This document shows positions 1 to 11,339 of a DNA stretch of 64,000 nt, piece by piece. A program made the translations under genes and the position numbers. Within the stretch, counting starts at the first letter, position 1; each line of letters starts with the position of its first letter. This stretch comes from Hippophae tibetana. Lineage: Eukaryota; Streptophyta; Magnoliopsida; Rosales; Elaeagnaceae. The notes beneath the pieces were generated by a model. That model searched no databases, had not been told where the DNA came from, and worked only from the letters and a program-made list of their open reading frames with translations. The stretch lies in the NCBI GenBank assembly GCA_037013495.1, contig CM072811.1, positions 17,118,659-17,182,658 of the forward strand, given 5' to 3'.

Positions 1-254
1 AAGCCCGATTTTAATTTAAATTATATTTTTGACTTTTATAAATTGCAATTAAACACTCTTTTATTTGAAATTATATTTTTGGACACAAATTTGCAATTAA
101 GTACGTTTTCGATACAAATTATTTAATTTTCTTAAAATATTTAAAAAAAGAGTAAATACTAATTTATTAAACTAAAATTAACTAAAAACATTAAGAACAT
201 AGCAATTATAATTAATAAAATAGGTGAAAATAACTATATAAAATACAGTTATCA
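1..254 (-). repeat. LTR family B, 5' edge (truncated by window)
   Basis: These 254 bases match 46239-46492 at about 96 percent by eye and end at the same terminal TATCA, directly followed by gypsy protease sequence. The full family-B LTR at 44497-46492 reads on the minus strand (its TATA box is on that strand), so this is the 5' edge of a minus-strand LTR whose remainder lies outside the window. The five bases after it (CAAGG, 255-259) should be one copy of its target duplication. Whether it is a solo LTR or part of a complete element cannot be seen. Confidence 0.85.
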
Positions 255-257
255 CAA

Positions 258-869
258 GGCACTATATGATTTAAGTTCTAGCATTAAGCTCATGCCATTA
301 TCAGTCTTCCAGAGATTGGGAGTTGGTAAAGCCAAAGCAAATTTAGTAACATTGCAAATGGTAGACAAGGTAATTAAAAGACCCTGGGTGTGGTAAAAAA
401 ATTGCTAGTAAAAGTAGACAAATTCATCTTTCCAGCAGACTTCATTGTGCTAGACATAGAAGAGGACCATGACATTATTATCATACTCGGTCGTCCATTC
501 TTAGCAACCAAAAAATCACTTATTGATGTGCAAAATTTTGAGCTTACAATAAGAGTGCAAGATGAACAAGTAACATTTAATGTGTTCAAAGTAATTAAAT
601 TTTTTAATGATGATAATGTTGATGATTATTTTCGAATAGATAGTACTGACGAGCTAACCATTGATGTGCTTTACGACATATTCCCTATTGATGCTTTAGA
701 GTCTATGCTAGATATGAAGGAGGACCATAACACTTATGTAGGTGCACAAATTCATGTCGGTAGCTTAACAAAGCTTGTTGAATCATCCCCACTTACGACC
801 TTAGCACATGATGCTATGAACACAAACATTAACTCAATAGAAAATGACTTAGCCTATTTTAATTTTTAA
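258..869 (+). pseudogene. Gypsy A protease remnant
   Basis: Retropepsin-type aspartic protease that would process the Gag-Pol polyprotein. The first part (258-393) reads ALYDLSSSIKLMPLSVF, which is the active-site block usually written DLGAS; here the glycine after Asp-Leu is Ser, so the active site looks damaged. A frameshift near 388 leads into the second part (from about 388), containing VDKFIFPADFIVLD and the flap-side motif IILGRPFLAT, then a C-terminal tail ending at the stop at 867-869. The family-B LTR sits immediately before the active-site block. A decayed fragment, with the family assignment secure from these motifs. Confidence 0.85.
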
Positions 870-872
870 AAT

Positions 873-2719
873 ATGGAATCAAAGGTTGATGTTGTGAACC
901 GTGTGAAATTTCCAAAGGACACGCCTCTCATGTGTGTATCAAATGTAGTTACGGAATGTCTTCAAATAAGTTCACGGTTGAAACCATCCATTAAGGAGCT
1001 ACCAAAATTAGAGCTTAAATCTTTACCTCCTCATCTTCGTTATACATTTTTGGGTGATAATGAGACACCTCCAGTCATAATCTCAACTGATCTAAGTATG
1101 GAGCAAGTGGAAGCACTACTAAAGGTGCTAAGGAACTTCAAAAGAGCTATAGGTTGATCTATTGCTGACATCAAAGGCATAAGCCCATCTATATGCATGC
1201 ATAAAATCTTGCTAGAGGGTGGGGCTAAACCCACCAGAGATGTACAATGTCGCTTAAATCCCATTATGAAAGAAGTGGTGAAGAAGGAAATTGTTAAGTG
1301 GCTAGACATGGGCATTATTTACCGAATATCAAATAGTGAATGAGTAAGTCTAGTCTATTGTGTACCAAAGAAAAAAGGAATCAATGTGGTAAAAAATGAG
1401 TCTAATAAGTTAATACCTACTAGGACTGTCACGAGATGGAGAGTATGTATGGATTTTCATAAAGTAAATAAAGCTACAAGGAAGGATCATTTTCCTCTCA
1501 CATTTATGGATCAAATGCTTGACCTATGTTTTGGGCATTCTTTCTTTTGCCTTCTAGATAGATACTCTAGTTATAACCAAATGTTTGTAGCACTTGAAGA
1601 CCAAGAAAGACCACCTTCACATGTCCCTATGGAACTTTTGCTTTTAGGAGAATGCCCTTTGGATTATGTAATGCACCTGCTACATTTAAACGCTACATGA
1701 TGGCCATTTTCTTAGACATGGTGGAGAAGCATCTAGAAATATTCATGGATGATTTTTCGATCTTTGGAAACTCATTCGATGAATGTCTACACTATATCTC
1801 CCTAGTGTTATAAAGATGTGAAGAAACAAATTTGGTTTTAAACTAGGAGAAATGTAATTTCATGGTGTATGAAGGTATAATCTTGAGCCACAAAATATCA
1901 GCTAATGGTATTGAGGTGGATAAAGCTAAGATAGAAGTGATTGAGAAACTACAACCACCTACCAATGTATAAGGAGTAAGGATTTTTCTTGGGCATGCAG
2001 GTTTTTATCATAGATTCATAAAATATTTTTCCCAAATCTCTAAACCCTTGTGTAATCTTTTGGAAAAGGACATGCCTTTCAAGTTTGATGATAAATGTTT
2101 AACAACAATTCAAGTGCTTAAAGAGAGACTAGTGTCAGCTCCAATTATAGTCACATCGGATTGGAACAAGCCCTTTGAGTTGATGTGTGATGCAAGTGAT
2201 TTTGCTATTGGAGTTGTTCTTGGACAACAAAAAGACAAAATGTTTCATGCCATATACTATGCAAGCAAGACACTGAATGAGGCCCAAATGAATTATACTA
2301 CTACAGAGAAAGAGCTCCTTGCCATTGTATATGCCTTTAAGAAATTTAGATCTTACTTGGTTGGCACCAAAGTGACTATCTACATGGATCATTCTGTAAT
2401 AAAGTATCTCATGACGAAGAAGGATGTCAAACCAAGATTGATAAGATAGGTGCTTTTTCTATAAGAATTTGACTTGTAAATTCGTGGTAAAAAAGGAACA
2501 GAAAATCAGGTAGCAGACCATTTGTCTAGAATAAAGAGGGAAGCAAAAATGAATGATAATATGGTGATTGGGGAATCTTTTCCAGATGAGCAACTATTTT
2601 CTATAGCTCAAACAGAAGTTTCATGGTATGGAGACATTGCAAATTTTCTTATTGCCGACGTTCTTCCACTGAACCTCATATGGCAACAAAAGAAGAAGTT
2701 TTTCCATGACATTAAATAG
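873..2719 (+). pseudogene. Gypsy A reverse transcriptase / RNase H remnant
   Basis: Polymerase part of element A, which would copy element RNA into DNA inside the virus-like particle. Visible in order: the LPPHLRYTFLG linker (about 1025-1060), the RKDHFPL block (about 1480), the catalytic FMDDFSIFG block (1744-1770, the usual YVDD position), SANGIEVDKAKIEVIEK thumb-side sequence (about 1898-1950), the FLGHAGFYHRFIK connection (about 1987-2020), and RNase H from about 2100 with MCDASD (first Asp), TEKELLAIVYAFKKF (Glu) and MDHSVIKYL (Asp). The block ends with the conserved GTENQVADHLSR stretch near 2500 and continues to 2719. Stops or frameshifts fall near 1157, 1341, 1698, 1812, 1970 and 2447, so no continuous product can be made. 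Confidence 0.88.
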
Positions 2720-3861
2720 TATTTTTGGGATGACCCTTACCTCTATAAAGAATATGGTGATGGTTTTTGAGAAGGTGTGTCCTTAATGATAAAGTTGAAA
2801 GTATCCTTTACCATTGGTATAGCTTAGACTATGGAGGTCACTTTGGGAGCTTAAAAACAGCAACTAAGGTACTTCAATCTGGTTATTTTTGGCCTACACC
2901 ATTTAAAGATGCTTACAATTATGTAAAGATATGTGACAGATGTCAAAAAATAGGTAATATTTCAAAAAGAGATGAGATGTATCTAAATAGTATACTTTAA
3001 GTGGAATTGTTTGATGTGTAGTGCATCGAATTTATGGGACCATTTCGTCCATCATTTGGCAACCAATACATACTTGCAGGAGTAGATTATGTGTCAAAGT
3101 GGGTAGAAGTCATTGCTAGCAACAAATGTGATGCCAAAGTTGTCATGATATTTCTAAAGAAAAATATTTCCACTAGGTTTGGAACTCCTATGATCATTAT
3201 TAGTGATGGATGAAGTCAGTTTTGCAATAAAGCATTTAATTCCTTATTGTCTAAGTATGAGATTAAGCATAAAATGTCTACCCCTTACCATCCCCAAACA
3301 AGTGGGCAAGTAGAGATATCTAATATAGAAGTGAAATTTTTTTTGGAGAAAACTATGAACATCTCTAGGTAGGATTGGTCATCTAAGTTGGATGATGCTT
3401 TATGGGCGTACAAAACTGCATTTAAAACACCAATTGGTACCACCCCATATAAGCTAGCTTATGGAAATGCTTTTCACTTACCATTAGAATTGGAGCACAA
3501 AGCATACTGGGCATTGAAACAATTAAATGAATTGGATGAATTATGGTGGAATTCTTATGAAAATTCCAAGCTTTACAAAGAAAAGACAAAATGATGGCAT
3601 GACAAAAAAATTTTGTATCGTATCTTTGAACCGGATCAAAAAGTGTCATTGTACAACTCAAGACTCAAATTGTTTCTATGCAAATTAAAGAGTAGATGGT
3701 CAGGTCCATTCATCATCACTAAGGTAACCAACCATGGAGTCATTGAATTAGAAAACAAGGATAAAGAGCGCTTTATGATTAATGGGCATAGGGTGAAGCA
3801 CTATTATGAAGACCAGTTATCAAATGAAACATCTTTGATAACCTTAGTGGATGCACCTTAG
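2720..3861 (+). pseudogene. Gypsy A integrase remnant
   Basis: Integrase would insert the element cDNA into the chromosome. The zinc-binding HHCC block is visible at about 2810-2960 (GGHFGSLKTATKVL ... CDRCQKIGN). The core follows: the usual GIDFMGPF is CIEFMGPF here (about 3023), so the first catalytic Asp appears to be Glu; IIISDG (about 3192) keeps the second Asp but is followed at once by a stop; [10 protein letters not shown] (about 3298-3327) keeps the Glu. The C-terminal SH3-like part (3613-3861) reads LKSRWSGPFIITKV and ends with the INGHRVKHYY block. Stops near 3000, 3213, 3372 and 3594 inactivate it. Confidence 0.88.
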
Positions 3862-5039
3862 GACTTGATATGACCGTCTAGTCAAGGATGTTAAATGTGA
3901 TGCTTGTTGGGAGGCAACCCAACATTATTTTAATTATATTTTCATTTTTTTCTTTTATAGATGAATAAATTTGAAGAGCAATGACATAACAAGAATGAGC
4001 ATTTCAACAACAGATGTGGTGTGCCAAGACTAATGGAGTTTTCTTTTCTTTTACCTTTTCATATTTATATGGGCACATTGGGGACAATGTGTAATTTAAG
4101 TTTGGGGAAGGGAACTTAATTCTATACATTAGTATTTATTATGCATTTTAACTTTTTAGGGGATTTTTTAATTTTTTATGGATTTTTTAATCATAATTTG
4201 GGTAGAAATTGCTAAATATATGGAAACTAAATGCATGTATGAATGCTTGATATAAAACATATGAACTCAATGATAAAAATTGGTTGTCATGACTAAGATA
4301 AGGAATGTAACATATTTGTTAAGATATTTACATTAATCATGTGATATGCTTGCTAGTTTTGATTGGATTGATTCAAATTTTTATGCATATGTTCATGATT
4401 GATTTTGGTGTTTTTATTGAGAGAAAATTTATAGTGAGTTGTGAGATTCGATGAGATCTACCAAGTTTTAGAATATATTTGATCATCCCTTGAGGCAAAA
4501 TCTTAAATATTATTTAGCAAGAGAAATAATTTAGGCCTTATTTGGACCGATTATGCCTTTCAAGCTAACCATTGTTAATATCTTTAGTCACCCATTTGAA
4601 CCTAACAAAGAATGATTCATATCTTTAAGCCACATTTAATGCCTAAACAATAAATATTACCTTTTATCCTTGCACCATTAGCTTGTATGAAAAAAAATGC
4701 AATCATGTGATATGCTATAGCATAAGGTAAAATGTAATGCACCCTATAAACAAAAAGAAAAAAAACTCACAACACAATTATCCCTCTAAAGAAAAAAGAA
4801 AATATTATTGAAAATAAGTTTGGGGGTGTTGTGAAGTTACAAAAAAAAAAGATATGAAAAAAAGAATATAAAAAAAGGGTGCACTGAAATATCAAGTTAA
4901 AGCTCAATTGGAGTTAAAAATTACATGATTAACAAAAAGAAAGCTAAGGTGTGGAAAAAGCCTAAATGTCTTCATTTATTGACCCCCATCTAAGCCTTAC
5001 ATTACAACCATGTAAAGTCTTTATTGATCTTTAGATAAG
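3862..5039 (+). other. Element A 3' non-coding region with polypurine tracts
   Basis: No open frame of note. It holds the block around 4075-4107 (cattggggacaatgtg followed by aagtttggggaaggg) that is typical downstream of integrase in Athila-type elements, and a second purine tract aagtttggggg at 4816-4826. One of these should have primed plus-strand synthesis; the second is followed by TG at 4827, a possible LTR start. Confidence 0.5.
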
Positions 5040-6311
5040 TGCATATTTATATTAGTCCGAGTTCAGAAATTGGTCAACGCGCTATGCCACGTGTTCCACC
5101 CGTGCGCCACGCCATCTATCTCTGCGAATCAAGTAGCACCACATGTTGCTAACTCAACGAGTATTGACTATGACCGGTTTCCCTTGCCATGCGTCATTCC
5201 CTGATTCGATAATGAATTTATAATGCCCGTGTCGCACTATGATTGGTTAGAATTGTCAGTTTTGCTTGTTTTGATCGTAGCCCTTAATTTGAAGCTGATC
5301 TGACGGTCCAGATCACACTTGAGTAATATTTAATCCCCTAATCACTTCATAAACCCTAAGTAGCCTCCATTAGCATAATTTTATTCAATTTTTTGGGATA
5401 AAAAGAGAGAAAAATACCAAAATATTCAAGAGAAGACACAATTTTGGTGGAGATTCAAGAGAAGATTAATTCTACAATTCAAGAGATTGATTGTATTTCT
5501 TCTTCTACTCTTTTTTTAATCTATTTTATGTCTTTTTTATGACAAATATGAGCTTTATAAACATAATTATGTGTAGTTAAATTATTAATTTAGGGATCTT
5601 ATTAACCCAACTTTCACCATGTAATGATTTAATATTTTACCCAAATTATAATTATAATTTAATTATATTATTTAATTTGATTTGTATGCTATTAATTGTT
5701 TGGACAAAAATTTATCTATAGAGACAATTAAATATATTTGAGAGAATTATTTAATTGTTTGTCTTGATTTAATAGGATGCATTGTTTCTAGGCAGAGATG
5801 TATGATTCTTATGTATGTGATCCTTAATTGAAGAACTTAATAAGTAGTATGCAATTTAATTGGCATAAGAGTATGATTAAATTAATTATTATATGGTGTG
5901 TAGTTTACTTGAGAGAGGAATACATGCTGGGTTAGATTCAATTGATCATGTAATTAATTGATAATTATATTGGGTGGATTTTAGCGATTCGTATGTTTAG
6001 AAAATTAGGAGATTAAGTATTCCTATATATTTTCTCATATATCTTTTTAGTTACCAAATTTGATTTAATCAATTATTTCTATTTACTTTTAGCTATTTTA
6101 ATTTTGTTTCCTTAAAATATAAAAAGCACCAAAAAATTGATTTTTATATTTTTTAGTTTTAAAAATTAGTTTCTTATAAAATAATCTTTGTGGGAACGAT
6201 CTTTTCTTATTATTATATTAGTTATTGTAATACGTATACTTGCGTATTCATTGCACAAATTTCTTGTATGGTCGATCACTCTCATTCTTATAACCAAGGT
6301 CATACGTATCA
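5040..6311 (+). repeat. 3' LTR-like region of element A
   Basis: Starts GC-richer than its surroundings, with a G-box (CACGTG at 5088-5093) and promoter-like sequence near 5320-5360, then a long AT-rich leader. The last part contains tgtgggaacgatc (about 6190) and cgtatacttgcgtattca (about 6232), the type of U5 sequence seen near the 3' end of Athila-type LTRs, and ends near 6311 in tatca. No second copy exists in the window, so both borders are estimates. Confidence 0.45.
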
Positions 6312-6872
6312 CCATGTGATTTGTCATTACTCAAAACTTTGTTCTATTTTCTAGTGCCTAATGTTAAGTTTTTCGTTGTCTCTTTAGCAACAACAAGTTC
6401 TATCAATTAACAGTTTTCTTGTTTTGTTCCTGGAAAACTTAAATGAAGAGTATTAATATGCTCACACAAATTTAAATTTTCCTTTTCTAAGACAAAAGTG
6501 TTATATTTTTAACACTAGTTAGTTCATTCAATTTTTCCACTTCAATTAAAAACTTGTATTTTCTTCCTTCACATCTATATAATACTTAAATAATTATTTT
6601 AAACAAGATGCATTATATTTAGTTAAAAGAAAAGAAAATTTAAATCTCTCATCATCTTCATCGAAGCTAGTCTCAGAGTAATTTTAATGTACAATGACTT
6701 TTGAATTAAAGGCATAGTAGATGGTTCTACCATCTTTTGAGTTATTTTCTTCTTTTTTTGTTCACTCTCTACATCACTAAGAGTGGTATTGGGTGTTATT
6801 CCAATTTTTTCTTATTGTTTGCACACTTTGTAGATATATAACAAAAACCACTATAGGTAAAATATTAAGGAT
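6312..6872. other. AT-rich spacer, nothing recognised
   Basis: AT-rich sequence between element A and element D. No gene, RNA or repeat copy was recognised. The last five bases (AGGAT, 6868-6872) look like one target duplication of element D. Confidence 0.5.
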
Positions 6873-7454
6873 TGATGCACAAAATATTGTTACGTACAAA
6901 TTTTGTATGATTTATAAAATAGCTCACAAGTGCACAAATCACTTATAGAAAATAATAAATATAATTCTAAGGTCGGTATAAAGAGTAATCATGTGATTTT
7001 TAAATTATTCAAAAAATTCTTAAAAATGAAATTGAAAAACTTAACGTCCTATCATGATTATTTTGAGCATGATCCACTAAACTCGCACCACGACACATAT
7101 TTGATTTTTCCATTTTGCCTCGCATTATGGTTAACTATAAATTCATGATGTAACACACTTCAATCTGTATCACTTAGAACCCTAATATTTCTGATTTTCT
7201 TTTTCCAACTTTAAATCATATTTAATGCTTTACAAGTGTTTTCTTTTTAATCTTCTATGTTGTAATGGGTGCTTCAAGTATAATTTTTTAAGATGAATCA
7301 TTTTAAATATAAAAATAACTGAAAAATAACAAAATATATCCATGATTTTGAAAAGATAGATTTGTGTAAAATGATAGTAAAACAAACAAATGTAAATATA
7401 TATAATCACTTAACATGCATAAAATCACGACATATTAAAGTACTTGTGAGCACT
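6873..7454 (-). repeat. 3' LTR of element D
   Basis: Read on the minus strand it starts TGATAAGTGCTCACAAGTAC at 7454 and ends in a CA-type terminus at 6873. It aligns over its length with the 15006-15589 LTR, sharing blocks such as the tagataGATTTGT region (about 7360 and 15490) and the atgatccaCTAAACTCGCACCACGAC region (about 7068 and 15202). Its first 200 bases also resemble family-C LTRs (37213). Confidence 0.75.
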
Positions 7455-9360
7455 TATCACAAGCTCGAACCAATTTTTTAATAATCTATTAGGAATAGTA
7501 GCAACAAACTAAAAATTAAACTATTCTAAATCATTGCAGTAGATTAGCATGATTGTATTTAGCATATGTAACAAGTCTTTAAACACCAAGGTTGTCTAAT
7601 TGGATGAGTTTAAGTCTCGTGAGGGTTTTCAAAAATGATACCACAAATATCAAATGTAAAAAAAATTGAAAATAAATAAAAATAAACAAATAACACATAA
7701 ATAAATAAAAATTTAAAACAAAGTAAAAAAAATAAAAGAATAAGAAAAACAAAAGATTTTATGCTTTAAAATTTATTTTAAATATACAATTAAATCTATA
7801 ACATAAGTCATTTCAATATTCTAAACATTCATTATTTATTATAATAATTAGTTTGAAAATCACTTTCATATTCAAATAAAAAATATATCTATATAAAATT
7901 TACCTAATTTTATTGTAAGAAATTTTAATTTGCTTTGTCTCTATCCTTACAAGACATACTCTCAATAACATTGATCTTATTGGTTCAAATACTCATTCAA
8001 AGGTATATGCAAAAGAGTGTATGTATAAAAATGAACTAATAAGTTTGCATATATTTAAAGAATAAAAAGCTCTAAGTAGTGCATCATATTGATCTCATAA
8101 AAAAAATAAATGAAAAGATTTATAAAGAAATCACATGTTATTTTTATTCATCAATCAAACTTGTCAAATAAAAATCTCAAGTAATATCTTTTAAGAGATG
8201 AAGAAAATGCAAATAACTTATTGAGGAATTATTTCATTTTTTTATTTAGCTAATTCTCATAACTTTGAAGGAAAATGGATCATAGTATGTAATTTTATAC
8301 TATTTATTTTTCTCTCTTTTATTTTTTTTATTTTTCTTTTATCTCATTTTTTAGAGATTTTTTTAAAGAAAGGATCCATGTACATATTGTACATATATTG
8401 TATGATAAAGTGAGTTGCTAATTTGTGGCTTTTTATTTTATTGATTTAGGTAACACCATATATGTCTCTTTTAGAGAAGGGTATATATTGTCAATTTCTA
8501 CTTCAATTATTCAATTTAACAATAAAAATAAATATATGATACTTTATTAGATGTAAAAATCCTAACATTCAATATGAAGACCTATAGTGATCATCTAACA
8601 ATTAGAATTGATAAGAAAAGTGTGTAATTAGTAGAAAAATATTATCACTTAGAATGAGAAGTTGATGGCTCAAAATATACTTTCACAAGGATAATCTCTA
8701 CTATTTGATTCGTAAACACCAATTTTGAGTTTATTATAATTTTAATATTTTATGATGAAATACTAATTATGATAAAAATTAACTAATTATCCTATTATCC
8801 ATGAAAGTTTTTGAAATTAATCTTACAATATAAAGACTTAATTATTTTCTTAAAATTAATTTTAGAGGACCTGATAATTTTTGTATGAAAAATTTAAAAA
8901 TAAACCAAAAAAATTCATAATTCAATAAAAATAAATAAAAGCACATAAAATGTAAATAAAATCAAATAAAAATGTAAACATATGAACATAAAAATTTCAA
9001 TTTAGCACATAATTTTATAAATGTAACTTTTTTTTACTCTCAACTAGAATTTACATTGTCCTCACTATAGAATTAAAGATAAAAAGTAAAGAGAGAAAAG
9101 TTATTTGTTGAACATGTTCAAGAGTTGGTATGGAATTATATGTGCATCCATTAATCCAAATATATTAATATTATATAGATATATACTTCTCATAAATTTT
9201 AACAAACAATTATAAAATTAATATTTCTAAATAATGTTCACAAAACAAAAAACAAAACAAAATAAAATAATTAACATAAGAATAAAAAAGCACAATATCC
9301 AAAATAAATAACAACTAAAATTTAAAAACAAAATAAAAAAATACATAAAAAGAAATAAAA
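7455..9360 (-). other. Element D 3' internal non-coding region
   Basis: Very AT-rich, without a gene. The stretch 7960-8850 is homologous, in reverse complement, to about 56870-57790 of element C, the region between integrase and the 3' LTR. Shared blocks include the caaaagagt/atgaactaataag area (about 8008) and the cacaaggataatctctac area (about 8682). This links D and C as one superfamily and supports the minus orientation of D. Confidence 0.65.
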
Positions 9361-9549
9361 GTCCAGATCATTTAAAGCTCATCTTTCATGTAATTTGGAC
9401 CTTAATCTTCAGGTTCTTATTGTCGTGATCATTCTAGAGGTATAAAATTGAAGTCATAATGAGAATATCAGGGTGTTGTTAAGTAACTTTTAACTACCTT
9501 GAGATGACTTAATTGTAATCGATTCATTTCATATATTAATGGATTATGT

Positions 9550-10110
9550 TCACTTGATCACATTGCTACTAATTTAGGAATGATGCTTGTTGGGTATAAT
9601 AAGCTTGCTGGTTTTCTTCCATTTAGCTCATTATTTTATCAAACTTATGAAATTGTTCTTTCATAAACATTCTTGATAGAGGAATGACTTTCCTTTCTCT
9701 TTGAACGATGTTCATACTAGAAGTAAGCTCATCAAAGTAAGTCATGTTCAATAATTCAATAGGTTATATGAAAACCTCACCTTTTGAATTGGGTACCCTA
9801 CTTTATTACATAAATAAATTATTAATTAGGGAAAAGAAACTCATATAGTGACTATTTACAAATAGGTTAATTCTTTGGTGAATTATTGCCCTAACATCTA
9901 TGGTCATCTTAGATGTGATTTAATGCAACAAGAATAGTGTTATTTCTATCAACAGTGCTATAATGTTTAGTGGGCATCATTCTGGAACTTATAAAGTATT
10001 GCCAAATTCTTGAAATTTTGTCCAAATATTTTGCTTTAAAACCTTTATGTTTACCACTGATAATAATCCATTCAGTACCTTATATAGTCAAGGTTTCTAA
10101 TACTATAGTA
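9550..10110 (-). pseudogene. Transposase_32-like (putative plant transposon protein) remnant
   Basis: On the minus strand the translation reads, across frames, WQYFISSRMMPTKHYSTVD and then LIIYLCNKVGYPI. The spacing and residues resemble the plant-specific Transposase_32 domain found in ORFs associated with Athila-type elements (Y/F-I-x-x-R-x-M-P-T, then L-I-x-x-L-C-x-x-x-G). Several stops interrupt it. The function of that domain is not known to me. It lies between gag and the 3' non-coding region, where pol would be expected. Confidence 0.4.
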
Positions 10111-11339
10111 TAATCCACATTACTAAGATACTATTCATACTCACATTCTCTAGTTTGCATTAAATAATAGTGAGCATTTATATCATCTGTTCCACATGGA
10201 ACTAGTTCATTCCTAAATAAAACTTTATCATGAACAGGGTTGGAAAATTTTCATAGAATTCCCGAACTAGAGATTCAATAATAGCCTCTAGTTGCATTAA
10301 AAAATTTCAAACATAGGACTACTATTATGTTTATAATCTCCTCAGGTCTATCGTTAAATTACATCCTTCTTTCCTACATAAAATCTTTATTAACTTTCAC
10401 CCTTCTTTCAAAGCGAACCTTAGCATCAAAACCAAAATATTTTGAATTATCAAAATCTCTGAAAATTGTAACCTCATTTTTCTTCCTAGCCTTCTTTAGA
10501 TGCCATTTTCAAATTCTAACACAATATCTAAACAAGAGTTCACAAAAAATTCAACAACATAATATAAATAAAATAGTTCTTAACTCTCTCTTTGTCCTAA
10601 ATAGGATTTTGGACTTTTGATAAATATAATACTTTGCAAATTCCAAAAAATTATGAAGACTTACTTTTTGTTGTTGAGAATTTAAAGAACACAAAGAATG
10701 CCCCTTTTGTGAAGATGAATATCTTGAAATAACTTAAAAATATTGAAAATTTCTTAATAGAATGGGGAAAATTGGTTAGAAAATAAATTTTAAAAAGAAT
10801 TTGTGAAAATACTTTAAAGAAAATGTGGGTTTTTTTAGGGATTATGTGTGTTTGGGGGAGAGAAAATGTAGGGTTTGAGAAAAAATGTGAGAAAATGAAA
10901 GAAAATTTGTGTTTTTTTTTTTTAGGGAAAAGGATTTGTAGGCAAAAAATATACATTGGCCGTGGTGTATAATGTTTTCATGTCATGGCACGGGCCTTTT
11001 GATTTCTATTCACTATGATTTTAAAATCTCATGCCATGATGTAGTGTTTTTTTGATGTCACGACGCTTACTAAGTTTAATTTCTCACTTTTTTTGTTCCC
11101 CTTTTCTTATGAAAAAAATAAAAATGTATATTTATTAACTACACATAAAAGTAATACAAAATAAATATAATACAAAATTAAAATAAATTAAAGCAATAAA
11201 TAAATAATAATAAGTTACCTCATATTCTAGACTATTTTTATTGTCTTTTCATCTTTTTATAAACTTAAGATCCCCATCATTATTAAGTTCTTTTGTTTTC
11301 TAACCTTGCAGTTACTCCCAATTGACTTGCTTATGCAAG

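Larger units (their letters stand above)
255..6311 (+). mobile_element. Ty3/gypsy element A (Athila/Tat type), 5' truncated
   Basis: The order aspartic protease, reverse transcriptase, RNase H, integrase defines a Ty3/gypsy retrotransposon. The protease begins at the junction with the family-B LTR, so gag and the 5' LTR lie beyond that insertion, outside the window. Downstream of integrase are the attgggGACAATGTGTAA block and purine tracts at 4093-4107 and 4816-4826 that precede the 3' LTR in Athila-type elements, then a promoter-bearing region ending near 6311 in catacgtatca. Many frameshifts and stops make the coding part inactive. The exact LTR start is uncertain (about 4827 or about 5040). 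Confidence 0.85.

Noticed and set aside
10327..10620. Plus-strand frame of 97 codons
   Set aside because: Antisense to element D, low complexity, no recognised motif.
10651..10956. Phe/Ser-rich minus-strand frame of 101 codons
   Set aside because: Composition reflects an A/G-rich plus strand; no conserved block and it lies inside element D.
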